Assembly: GCA_029856435.1 (NCBI GenBank)
Contig: JAHQXB010000042.1
Coordinates: 1-49,361, forward strand
DNA: 49,361 nt
From: Candidatus Jordarchaeia archaeon
Lineage (GTDB): Archaea > Asgardarchaeota > Jordiarchaeia > Jordiarchaeales > Jordiarchaeaceae
Direction of reading: 5' to 3'
Both the position numbers and the translations under genes were made by a program. The notes beneath the pieces were generated by a model. The model searched no databases and was not told where the DNA came from. It saw only the letters and a program-made list of their open reading frames with translations. This document shows positions 41,197 through 49,361 of this stretch, in pieces. The stretch's first letter is position 1. Each line of letters opens with the position of its first letter.

Positions 41197-44100
41197 ATGC
41201 CCACTAAAATCACAGTAATAGCCACAATAGCTGTCTCCAGTTCCTTTGCCGAAGCAGTCAGAGAAATAAGAGAAGAGTACGGCGAAGTAATAGAAGTCAA
41301 ACTTTACTATGTTCACGAAATAAGTGAGGAACTGGTAGATGAGCATATCCTTAAGGAAGACATCAAAACTTCAGACATTGTTCTTTTAGACATAAGAAGT
41401 CGGGGAAGATCCCTAGAGTTAGCCAGAGAAGCCTTGGCGAATCAGGAGAAAACGGTGATTACACTAGTTGGCGGCACCGCAGACGTCATGTCGCTTACTC
41501 AAATGGGCTCTTTTTCACCTGCAAAAATGTTTGAGAAGCAGAAACCTTCTGACAAGGGTTACGTTGATTGGAGAAAAATTCGAAGGATTCAAAGTATGAT
41601 TGAGAAAATGGGAACTGCTTTACCTGTGGGCAGTTTGAAACATGCCCGAAACTGGATTCGCGTCATGAACTACTGGAGATATAGCGGAAAAAGTAACATT
41701 AAAAACCTGCTTCTATTTGTTGCTAGCGAGTATGGCGGACAAAATGTGAAGTTTGAACCCCCAGTAGAGTTTCCTACGGAGGGAATATATCACCCAAAAC
41801 TGCACCGGTACTACACAAGTTTAGATGATTACCTAAAAGAAAATTGCGATCCTCAGAAACCCAGCGTGGGAATTTTATTCTATGGAGGAATGCATTTTGA
41901 CTCGTCCATTGCAGGTGTCAGTGCGCTAATTGACAAGCTGGAAAACCGTGTTAATATTATCCCAGTATATTCGGACGGCGTGGATAACCTGAAGGCAATC
42001 AGAAAATTCTTCTTTAAGAATGGAAAACCCATTGTTGACGCCGCTGTTAGTTTTGTGTGGTTCCGCATCAATGGAGGACCCTTGGGCGGGGAGACACAAG
42101 AAACCCTTAACCTGTTAAAGGAGTTGAATGTTCCCTTTTTTGACGCTGCACCCATGTATATGAGGGAAGTTGAAAAGTGGAAGGAATCCACTCAAGGTTT
42201 CTCCCCGGTGGAGCTGATTGCTGCGGTCACACTTCCCGAGCTTGATGGTCTCATAGAGCCTGTACCCTCCCTAGGACTAAGAAACATAGACTACAGTGAA
42301 GTGCTGGGGGCGGATGTTAAGTTAACTGTGGCCATAGAGGATCGCATTGAGAGAATTGCGGGTCGGGTTCTCAATTGGCTAAAGTTGAGGGAAAAAAAGA
42401 ACTCTGAAAAAAGGGTTGCAATTGTCATCTACAATTATCCCCCGGGAGAAAGTAACGTGGGCAACGCAGCATACTTGGATGTCTTTGCCAGCCTAGATAA
42501 AATACTTGAGAGATTGAGAAAAGAGAACTACAATGTGGGAGACGGAAAAGTTAATTTTAGTGAATTTTTCCTGAGTAAGGGATTGGTTAATTCTGGAAAA
42601 TGGAGTCCTAGGAGCCTTATCTCTCAGAACGCCATAATTGTTCCAGTAGAGAAGTATCAGGAATGGTTTAGGGAGCTTAGTGAAAAATTAAGGAAAGAGG
42701 TTGTTGATGAGTGGGGTGAGCCACCGGGAAGCATTATGAGTTACGAGAACAATTTGATCATTCCGGGATTAGAGTTGGGCAACGTTTTTGTGGGGCTTCA
42801 GCCCACCCGTGGAGTTCATGAAAACCCGGCAAAGGCGTATCATGATAAGAATATGCCTCCCCACCACCAGTATATTGCGTTTTATAAGTGGTTGGAGAAG
42901 GAGTGGGGTGCGGATGTGGTTATTCATTTGGGTACACATGGAACTATCGAATTCATGAAGGGGAAGGAGGCGGGAATGTCTAGTGAGTGTTACCCGGACT
43001 TTCTTATGGGGAACGTGCCCCACCTGTACGTCTACCACATAACTAACCCTTCAGAGGCTATGATTGCCAAAAGGCGTAGTTACGCCACACTGATTAATCA
43101 CATGTCTCCTCCGTACAACCAGTCTGGGCTCTACGGGGAATTCACGGAGCTTGAGGAACTCATAAACGAGTACTGTGAAGCGAAACTTCAGGATCCCCTG
43201 CGGGCAAAAAGAATTCAACCAAAAATTGTGGAAAAAGCAAAGCAGCTTAATATTGATGCGATTTCCGTGGAAGAAATTTACGATGAGCTTTTCGCCCTCA
43301 AACGTGCAATAATTCCAAGCGGCCTCCACATTTTTGGTGAAAAGTATGGGAGAGATGACTTAATAGATTTCCTTTCATTCGTCTTAAGATATGATAGAGG
43401 GGAAATCAAATCCCTGAACCGCATTCTATCAGAATCGATGGGAATTGACTATGATTATGCTCTCAGTCATCCCAATGAAAGCCACATTGGGAAAAGCCTA
43501 GGGAAAATCTTAAATGAAATTGAAGATAGAGCGAAGGAGATTATCAGAATATCACTGGATTCAATTGAAATGGGCGTAAAGGCCTCTGAGGTAAAAAAGA
43601 GTCTGGCTACGGATCTCAGAAAGACTCTCTCTTACGGTCTGGAAATCGCCTCCCGCCTAGAGGAGAGTAGAGAAATGGACAGCCTTATCCAAGCTCTAAA
43701 CGGTAATTATGTATTTCCCAACTTAGGTGGCGACCCCATACGTACTCCGGAGGTTCTTCCAGCGGGGAGCAATACTTACCAGTTTGACCCCCGCCTTATA
43801 CCCAGCGATGTCGCCTATGAGAGGGGAGTTGAAATTGCAGAGAAAACCCTGAAGCAGTACTATGACAAGAATGGAAGATATCCGGAAAGCGTGGCAGTGG
43901 TGCTCTGGGGGTTTGAAACAGTGAAGACCCGAGGAGAAACTGTGGGACAGATACTGGGATACTTGGGAGTGCGGATTGTGAGGGAGAGAAGTATCTGGTT
44001 CCCAAAGTTGAAATTGATTCCACTCAAAGAACTGGGAAGACCTAGAATAGACGTCGTGGTAAACATATGTGGATTTTTCCGGGACATGTTCCCAGATACC

Positions 44101-44958
44101 ATGAAGCTCCTAGACGAAGCCTTTAATATGGTCGCCTCGTTGGAGGAAGAGGAGAATAAAAATTATGTTAAGAAACATTCTGAGAAGCTTTACAGAGAAT
44201 TAGCTGGAGAATTTCCGGATGAGAAAATGGTGAAAAGGCTCTCAAATGCACGCATTTTTGGTCCCAGGTCAGGTGAGTATGGAACCCGACTAACTAGATT
44301 GATTGAAACATCTAACTGGGAGTCTGAGAGCCAGGTGGCTGAAGCATATATTGCCAGTATGAATAATGTTTATGCGGAAAATATTCACGGCGAATATGCG
44401 GACAGAATTTATCGGAAAATCCTGTCAAATGTGGAACTAGTTTCCCAGGTTCGAGACACACATGAGTACGAGGTCACAGACTTGGACCACTACTACGAGT
44501 TCTTTGGAGGCCTCTCAAAAGCAGTTGAAGACATAAGAGGCGAAAAACCAGAGATGCTGATTTCAGACACTACCAGAGAACAGATAAAAACAGAAACCGT
44601 AGACAAGGCCATCCAGAGAGGCGTTAGAACCCGATTGCTAAATCCTAAATGGATAAATGGCATGTTAAAACATAAGTATCATGGAGGCCAAAAAATCGCA
44701 GATCGTGTAGAGTACCTTCTAGGCTTCGCAGCCACAACCAATAAAGTGGAAAACTGGATTTGGAGCAAAGTAGCCGAAGACTACGTATTTAATGAAGAAA
44801 TGAGAAAAAGACTGCAGGAAAATAATAAGTGGGCACTACACGAAATGATGGGAAGACTCCTAGAAGCAAACCAGCGGGGATACTGGCAAGCAACCAAAGA
44901 AGAACTAGATAAACTCCGCCAACTATACCTAGAATTAGAAGGAGAATTAGAAGAATAA
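41197..44958 (+). CDS. cobN: Cobaltochelatase CobN / BchH-like large subunit
   Basis: The protein has 1253 residues and is collinear with CobN. Core signatures include GTHGTIEFMKGKEAGMS (about 588-604), MPPHHQYIAFYKWL, GLQPTRGVHENPAKAYHDK and EDIRGEKPEMLISDTTREQIKTET near the end. CobN holds the corrin or porphyrin while an ATP-driven ChlI/ChlD partner powers metal insertion. Given the corrinoid methyltransferases nearby, the likely metal is cobalt for B12, but magnesium or nickel chelatases share the fold. The ribosome site is excellent. The fused ATPase partner starts 14 bases downstream. Confidence 0.93.
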   Translation: MPTKITVIATIAVSSSFAEAVREIREEYGEVIEVKLYYVHEISEELVDEHILKEDIKTSDIVLLDIRSRGRSLELAREALANQEKTVITLVGGTADVMSLTQMGSFSPAKMFEKQKPSDKGYVDWRKIRRIQSMIEKMGTALPVGSLKHARNWIRVMNYWRYSGKSNIKNLLLFVASEYGGQNVKFEPPVEFPTEGIYHPKLHRYYTSLDDYLKENCDPQKPSVGILFYGGMHFDSSIAGVSALIDKLENRVNIIPVYSDGVDNLKAIRKFFFKNGKPIVDAAVSFVWFRINGGPLGGETQETLNLLKELNVPFFDAAPMYMREVEKWKESTQGFSPVELIAAVTLPELDGLIEPVPSLGLRNIDYSEVLGADVKLTVAIEDRIERIAGRVLNWLKLREKKNSEKRVAIVIYNYPPGESNVGNAAYLDVFASLDKILERLRKENYNVGDGKVNFSEFFLSKGLVNSGKWSPRSLISQNAIIVPVEKYQEWFRELSEKLRKEVVDEWGEPPGSIMSYENNLIIPGLELGNVFVGLQPTRGVHENPAKAYHDKNMPPHHQYIAFYKWLEKEWGADVVIHLGTHGTIEFMKGKEAGMSSECYPDFLMGNVPHLYVYHITNPSEAMIAKRRSYATLINHMSPPYNQSGLYGEFTELEELINEYCEAKLQDPLRAKRIQPKIVEKAKQLNIDAISVEEIYDELFALKRAIIPSGLHIFGEKYGRDDLIDFLSFVLRYDRGEIKSLNRILSESMGIDYDYALSHPNESHIGKSLGKILNEIEDRAKEIIRISLDSIEMGVKASEVKKSLATDLRKTLSYGLEIASRLEESREMDSLIQALNGNYVFPNLGGDPIRTPEVLPAGSNTYQFDPRLIPSDVAYERGVEIAEKTLKQYYDKNGRYPESVAVVLWGFETVKTRGETVGQILGYLGVRIVRERSIWFPKLKLIPLKELGRPRIDVVVNICGFFRDMFPDTMKLLDEAFNMVASLEEEENKNYVKKHSEKLYRELAGEFPDEKMVKRLSNARIFGPRSGEYGTRLTRLIETSNWESESQVAEAYIASMNNVYAENIHGEYADRIYRKILSNVELVSQVRDTHEYEVTDLDHYYEFFGGLSKAVEDIRGEKPEMLISDTTREQIKTETVDKAIQRGVRTRLLNPKWINGMLKHKYHGGQKIADRVEYLLGFAATTNKVENWIWSKVAEDYVFNEEMRKRLQENNKWALHEMMGRLLEANQRGYWQATKEELDKLRQLYLELEGELEE

Positions 44959-44972
44959 ACAAGTAGAGAAGG

Positions 44973-47027
44973 ATGAAGAATATGACAAGGCATTTGAGAA
45001 AATGGTTCTACCCCTTTACGGCCATAGTAGGTCAAGAAAACCTTAAAACAGCGCTCATTTGTGTAGCTATAAAGCCTTCAATTGGCGGCGTTCTCCTCCG
45101 TGGAGAGAGAGGCACCGGAAAATCGACAGCGGCCCGGGCCCTCGCCGACCTGTTGCCAGAAATAGAGTTTGTGAAGGGATGCCCCTTTAACTGTAATCCA
45201 AGAGACACCTCAGAGATGTGTGACGAGTGCTTACACAAATATGAGCGGGGAGAAGAACTTCCAGTAGAGAGAAGAAAAATGAAAGTAGTGGACTTACCCC
45301 TGAGCGCAACTGAGGATAGGGTGGTTGGCTCCCTAAATGTTGAGACAGCCTTAAAAGAAGGACGAGCCCGCTTGGAGCCCGGCCTCCTCGCAGAAGCGAA
45401 CAGGGGAATACTGTATGTGGACGAGGTGAACCTATTAGAGGATCACTTAGTAGATGTACTCTTAGACTCTGCAGCTATGGGTCTAAACATTGTGGAGCGA
45501 GAAGGAGTTTCTGTTGCCCACCCCTCAAAGTTCATTCTTATAGGAACCATGAATCCCGAAGAGGGCGAACTGAGGCCTCAAATATCTGACAGATTCGGCT
45601 TATGTGTACAAATAGAGGCCCTAGAGGACGTAGAACAGAGAAAAGAGATAGTGAGGAGAAGAGAGGAGTTTGAAAAAGACCCCAAAGCCTTCCAGGAGAA
45701 ATACAGTTCACTGCAGAGAGAGCTGCAGGCAAAAATTATCAGAGCCCGAGAACTTCTAAACCGAGTTGAAATTAGTGATCACCTTCTGGACATCGTTTCC
45801 AAGTTGTGCCTAGATTTAAACGTCCACACCCATAGAGCAGACATTGTGATTGTGGGCACTGCTAAAGCCCTAGCAGCCTTTGAGGGAAGAACAGAAGTTA
45901 CCATGGAGGACATAACAAAAGCCGCGAAGCTGGCTCTTCCCCACAGGCTTAGAAGACTGCCCTTTGAAGAAATCGAATCCAAAGAAAAAGAACTTGAACA
46001 GGCCCTTCAAAACTTGCAAGAAAATTCAAATCCCACCAGCACCCAGAAAAAACACACAAAAAAAGAAACGGAAACGGAAGAGAGGAACGCCCAAAGCAGC
46101 TTCCAGGACCTAGCTGGGGTTGCGGGTAAAGCTCCCAAAAAGAAGATTGGTGAAATTGGGAAGCCAATTAGCACAAAAATGCTGAACATGGCTACACATC
46201 TCAGAAAGTCTGCCAGAGATTATGGAAAGAGATTTCCAGTCACGTCAGACACATCGAAGGGACGTTACATAAAACCCCGCCTGTCTCAAAACCAGCTTTA
46301 CGACATAGCCTTTGACGCCACGCTAAAAGCCGCAGCCCTAAGACTCTCCCAAAACAGCGGTGGCCGAGAATCTTTCCGGGTAGACCATCAAGACCTACGA
46401 TTCAAAAGGAGAAAGACCAAAATCTCTTTCCTTATAGTGCTAGTGGTGGACTCCAGTAGCTCCATGAACATTTACGAGAGAATCGAGGCAGCCAAAGGCG
46501 CAGCCTACTCCATCCTAACAGCATCCTATCCTAAGAGGGATTACGTGGGAATAATAATATTAAAGTCCACGCAGGCCGAAGTTCTAGTTCCACCCACAAA
46601 GCACCTCATCCTTGGAAAAAGGTATTTAAGGGATCTACCCTCAACTGGAAAAACACCACTGGCCGCCGGGCTTCACAAAGCATTGAAGGTTATCGAAAAC
46701 CAGAAGCTGAAAATCGGGTCCACATTGCCAATAGTTGTGGTTATCTCAGACGGCCATGCAAACGTACCGCTCAGCCCCGGCGCCAACATAGAAAAGGAGC
46801 TCAGAGCCATTTCCAAACTCTTCTATGACAAGGGAATACATCTCATATCCATAGACACCGAAAAAGTTCCCAACATTTTTACACCAAGCGTGGGCTACAT
46901 GAAAATGATCGCCGAAAACGCTCAAGGCGCATACTACAAAATAGAAGAAGTAACTGCAAACACCATCGAAAACATAATTCAAAACGAAAAAGAAAACCTC
47001 GCAGATTCAATCAGCACAGTCCTCTAA
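44973..47027 (+). CDS. ChlI/ChlD-type fused metal-chelatase ATPase subunit
   Basis: The protein has 684 residues. The N-terminal AAA+ half (1-340) is ChlI/BchI-like: Walker [10 protein letters not shown] (about 40-48), [23 protein letters not shown], and Walker [18 protein letters not shown] (about 144-160). A low-complexity linker (about 350-400) leads to a ChlD-like C-terminal von Willebrand A domain with the MIDAS motif DSSSSM (about 491-496). In bacteria these are two subunits; here they are fused, as in many archaea. It pairs with CobN (14-base gap) to drive cobalt insertion. Start codons ATG 44973 and 44982 are both possible. Confidence 0.92.
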   Translation: MKNMTRHLRKWFYPFTAIVGQENLKTALICVAIKPSIGGVLLRGERGTGKSTAARALADLLPEIEFVKGCPFNCNPRDTSEMCDECLHKYERGEELPVERRKMKVVDLPLSATEDRVVGSLNVETALKEGRARLEPGLLAEANRGILYVDEVNLLEDHLVDVLLDSAAMGLNIVEREGVSVAHPSKFILIGTMNPEEGELRPQISDRFGLCVQIEALEDVEQRKEIVRRREEFEKDPKAFQEKYSSLQRELQAKIIRARELLNRVEISDHLLDIVSKLCLDLNVHTHRADIVIVGTAKALAAFEGRTEVTMEDITKAAKLALPHRLRRLPFEEIESKEKELEQALQNLQENSNPTSTQKKHTKKETETEERNAQSSFQDLAGVAGKAPKKKIGEIGKPISTKMLNMATHLRKSARDYGKRFPVTSDTSKGRYIKPRLSQNQLYDIAFDATLKAAALRLSQNSGGRESFRVDHQDLRFKRRKTKISFLIVLVVDSSSSMNIYERIEAAKGAAYSILTASYPKRDYVGIIILKSTQAEVLVPPTKHLILGKRYLRDLPSTGKTPLAAGLHKALKVIENQKLKIGSTLPIVVVISDGHANVPLSPGANIEKELRAISKLFYDKGIHLISIDTEKVPNIFTPSVGYMKMIAENAQGAYYKIEEVTANTIENIIQNEKENLADSISTVL

Positions 47028-47184
47028 ACCAATAAAAAACTATAACACACGTCACTAAGAGTTAAACACTCCTCCTCTTGAACTCAGCCTCTATTCAGCA
47101 TCCCTTTACTGGCAAGAAAGTTTAGTATTTACTTATTTGCTGGAGCTGAGAATTTGAATATTTTAGGTTTCAATTTTAAAAAGT

Positions 47185-49179
47185 TTAGAGTGTAAGTAGT
47201 GATAGTATAAGGGCCACCAGCCAGTAGAGTAGTAGAGCCGACAGGGCTTTAGGAAAGGCTTTGAGGAGGACTGTGAAAAAGCGTTCTCCGTTTAGTAGAC
47301 CCCACACATCCACTTCGCTCAGCACTCGATTCAGGGAAACCATCACTTTTCGGGGTTTTGATAATTGATCTATGAGTTTCTCAACTATTTTGATGGTGGG
47401 CTCGTGGATTTCCTCCTTCGAGCCGAACGGCTTCATGAAAAGTAAATCTTGATGAGTGTCGCTAGTCATAATTATAACATTGTCTTCCCAGAATCCCCTT
47501 CTGAGAAAAAGTTTCACGATTTTTTCCCCCAACTTGGGCTCCACCGTGTTTGCATCCAAAAGAAGGTAGGCACATTTTTTCTTACTTTCTTCCAACTCTA
47601 TAACGTATATAGATATTCCATCTCTCCCTATGACTTTAGCGAGTTCTTCGCACTCTGATTCTATTTCACGTCTAGTAATTTTGGACCCCACAAATGAAAA
47701 CCTCTCTTTTCTGGACTGCAAAGCTTTGCCCACCGCCCTTTCCACTAGTGCTTTTAGCTCCCAGGTAAGAGGGTCTTCCATGTAGAGGGGCCGCTCCTCC
47801 CTATGGGGATAAAAGTGTTTGTCCAAAATTATGGCATCCTTCGCACCCACATTTTTAGCAGCTTCAATCAGATAGTTTCCCACACCGTAGGATATATCAC
47901 CATTGTTCTCATCGCACAGATCGCAGAAAACTAGCACCTTTTGATCCACACCATTACTAAAAGCCTGGCAAAAGACCCGCACCCTCCCAGTGCTTCCAAC
48001 ACTTTCCTCAGAAAAAATGGGCGAAGCAAACTCGTAAAACTCCATACCCCCACCCCTAAGGAGACTGCGAACCGCTTCTACAATCCTGCCTATTTCGGAA
48101 GCCGAGGAAGGATTAAAATCGTGTGTACTTGGAGAGTGGGGAACCATTACCAACTCGCAATCTTTCCTTAAAGTTTCAGAAATTTTGTAGGAAAGCAGGG
48201 ACCCGCAAAAAGAAAGCAGAGGCCCCGGATGTAGCGAAGGAACCACCATCAAAGCATCTCCCTCACCCGTTTTAAACGCCACCACTCCCGTCCACACCTT
48301 AAAGGTTTCTCTAAAATCGGCAAAACATAAGGTATCCTCCAATCCAGTATCCCTCAAAAGGTCCCAAGTTATCAGTCTGCGGATAACATCAAACTGACTT
48401 ACCCGGACCTTCCTATCACCGGAGCGAAAAGTTGTTGAAGTGCCCAAAGCCACCGCTTCAAAGATGAGGGCAGGTATCAGCACACAATACACAGTCGCCG
48501 AAACCATATAGGTAAGTGGAGAGCCCGCCAATTGAAAAACCTCCACCAAATAAACAGCAGGAGTAACAGCCACGGGAAACCTCAAAAAACGTATCCGACT
48601 CAACCTCTCAGTTGCAGGCAAAAGGTAAAAGTAGCGAATGCTAACAATCCAGAAAATTCGATCCACAACATCTGTGCTGGAAGTAATAAACCCCATAGAG
48701 TACAAAACCAGCCCATTAACCCCCCGATACAAGTTGTAAAGCCTAAAAGCATCAACCGCCACGGGCAGAGAGAAAACGTAGGATAAAAATATTTGATTCG
48801 CAACCGCCCTTATAATCAAGAGATAATTTGCCAAACCCCACAAAACAGAATAAACCAACAACAGCAGCAGCAACAAAGTAACGGCAACAACAGCCATAAA
48901 AACATTAACCCTACACTTCAAACCAAGCTCCCTAAAAACAAAAGAGTTCCCGGAAAACAGGAAAAAACAAAAAACAACATCAACACCCAAACTAAAAAAG
49001 AAAAAAGGCACAAAAGGAAACAGAGAAAACACCACACCCCGCTCAAAAGGAGATAAACCCCAAAAAAACAAGCAAACAAAAACAATCTCCACTAAAATAA
49101 TTGGATAACCCAAAGGATACCTACAGGGAACCCTATATAAGCCCCTAAGAAGCCTCACAAAAAATAACCACATAACCAC
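47185..49179 (-). CDS. DUF2070 family archaeal membrane protein
   Basis: The protein has 664 residues. The N-terminal ~260 residues hold about seven membrane spans; a soluble domain (about 265-635) follows with the family motif VVPSLHPGP (about 333-341), PHSPSTHDFNP, LDKHFYPHREERP and LLLDANTVEPKLGE; one last span ends the protein (ALSALLLYWLVALILSLL). The conserved His and Asp residues suggest a metal-dependent hydrolase-like core, but the function is unknown. Starts are GTG 49179 or ATG 49173. The N-terminal coding strand is strongly T/G-rich. It converges on the chelatase gene. Confidence 0.85.
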   Translation of the reverse strand: MVMWLFFVRLLRGLYRVPCRYPLGYPIILVEIVFVCLFFWGLSPFERGVVFSLFPFVPFFFFSLGVDVVFCFFLFSGNSFVFRELGLKCRVNVFMAVVAVTLLLLLLLVYSVLWGLANYLLIIRAVANQIFLSYVFSLPVAVDAFRLYNLYRGVNGLVLYSMGFITSSTDVVDRIFWIVSIRYFYLLPATERLSRIRFLRFPVAVTPAVYLVEVFQLAGSPLTYMVSATVYCVLIPALIFEAVALGTSTTFRSGDRKVRVSQFDVIRRLITWDLLRDTGLEDTLCFADFRETFKVWTGVVAFKTGEGDALMVVPSLHPGPLLSFCGSLLSYKISETLRKDCELVMVPHSPSTHDFNPSSASEIGRIVEAVRSLLRGGGMEFYEFASPIFSEESVGSTGRVRVFCQAFSNGVDQKVLVFCDLCDENNGDISYGVGNYLIEAAKNVGAKDAIILDKHFYPHREERPLYMEDPLTWELKALVERAVGKALQSRKERFSFVGSKITRREIESECEELAKVIGRDGISIYVIELEESKKKCAYLLLDANTVEPKLGEKIVKLFLRRGFWEDNVIIMTSDTHQDLLFMKPFGSKEEIHEPTIKIVEKLIDQLSKPRKVMVSLNRVLSEVDVWGLLNGERFFTVLLKAFPKALSALLLYWLVALILSLLTL

Positions 49180-49241
49180 AACCCATCAAAAAGCTATCAA
49201 CAAAACCACAAACAAATTCACCAATAAGCCAAACCCCTTTT

Positions 49242-49328
49242 TTAAACTTTTGAAAACCACAAACCACCAAAACCACAAAAAACAAACCCCACCACCGAAA
49301 AGCCCACAAAAACATAAAAAACGCCCAT
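49242..49328 (-). CDS. Possible 28-residue hydrophobic leaderless mini-protein
   Basis: A TATA-like box (minus strand TATTTAAAC, about 49352-49360) is followed about 25 bases on by ATG 49328 and 28 codons that encode a nearly all-hydrophobic peptide rich in Val, Phe and Gly (VFYVFVGFSVVGFVFCGFGG). The spacing fits a leaderless transcript. The region is so T/G-rich on this strand that such a frame could arise by chance, and the window edge prevents a check of context. It precedes the DUF2070 gene on the same strand. Confidence 0.25.
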   Translation of the reverse strand: MGVFYVFVGFSVVGFVFCGFGGLWFSKV

Positions 49329-49361
49329 GCTAACAGTTCTAAAATAGCGGTGTTTAAATAG

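Overview
The window comes from an archaeon, most likely of the TACK group and plausibly Bathyarchaeia (inference). Supporting signs: archaeal/eukaryotic-type ribosomal proteins (eL40, eS24, eS27/S31-type, eS1, uS15 and eS30, the last usually missing in euryarchaea), RNA polymerase Rpo7/Spt4, aIF2 gamma, KEOPS subunits, RPA, NucS, TATA promoters, Shine-Dalgarno signals matching AGGTGATC, many TTG starts, and acetate kinase beside corrinoid methyltransferase genes. No rRNA or tRNA gene and no CRISPR array was seen.

Layout. 1-0.35 kb: a decayed TnpB transposase tail. 0.4-6.4 kb: eL40, a CBS protein, a MazG-like pyrophosphatase, Sec61 beta, a ZPR1-type zinc protein, RPA and NucS. 6.4-10.7 kb: a methyltransferase, a PHP hydrolase, acetate kinase, and an Lrp-KaiC pair. 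10.7-11.5 kb: a gene-poor stretch ending in a GC-rich, hairpin-rich island that looks like an unidentified structured RNA. 11.5-18.2 kb: a small membrane protein divergent from RqcH, a second CBS protein coupled to dihydroorotase, aIF2 gamma and a PIN protein. 18.6-25.2 kb: one long information-processing operon (Rpo7, Spt4, dephospho-CoA kinase, eS24, eS27, Kae1, Bud32, XTP pyrophosphatase, uS15, RecJ-like DHH, Pcc1). A reverse-strand eS1/zinc-ribbon pair follows.

26-36.2 kb: a winged-helix regulator behind an inverted repeat, a multi-pass membrane protein with a structured leader, a nucleotidyltransferase and sugar-1-phosphate nucleotidylyltransferase pair, a radical SAM protein, a DUF2095 protein, a YchF/OBG GTPase, a tiny DnaJ-type zinc protein, a CoA-disulfide-reductase-like flavoprotein and eS30. 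36.5-47 kb is a corrinoid block: MetE-type methyltransferase, an MttB-family methyltransferase with its corrinoid protein, CobN and a ChlI/ChlD fusion, interrupted by a putative small RNA, a profilin-fold candidate and a DUF429 protein. 47.2-49.2 kb is a DUF2070 membrane protein.

The strongest discovery is in kae1. The gene looks broken by a frameshift, but the extra 29 bases (20990-21018) sit exactly at the two cleavage points of a complete bulge-helix-bulge structure (8-bp exon helix, 3-nt bulge, 4-bp core helix, 3-nt bulge, intron hairpin). Their removal restores a perfect Kae1 protein of 340 residues. This is a protein-coding archaeal intron that the tRNA splicing endonuclease would be expected to remove, lying just before the metal-binding site of an essential tRNA-modification enzyme.
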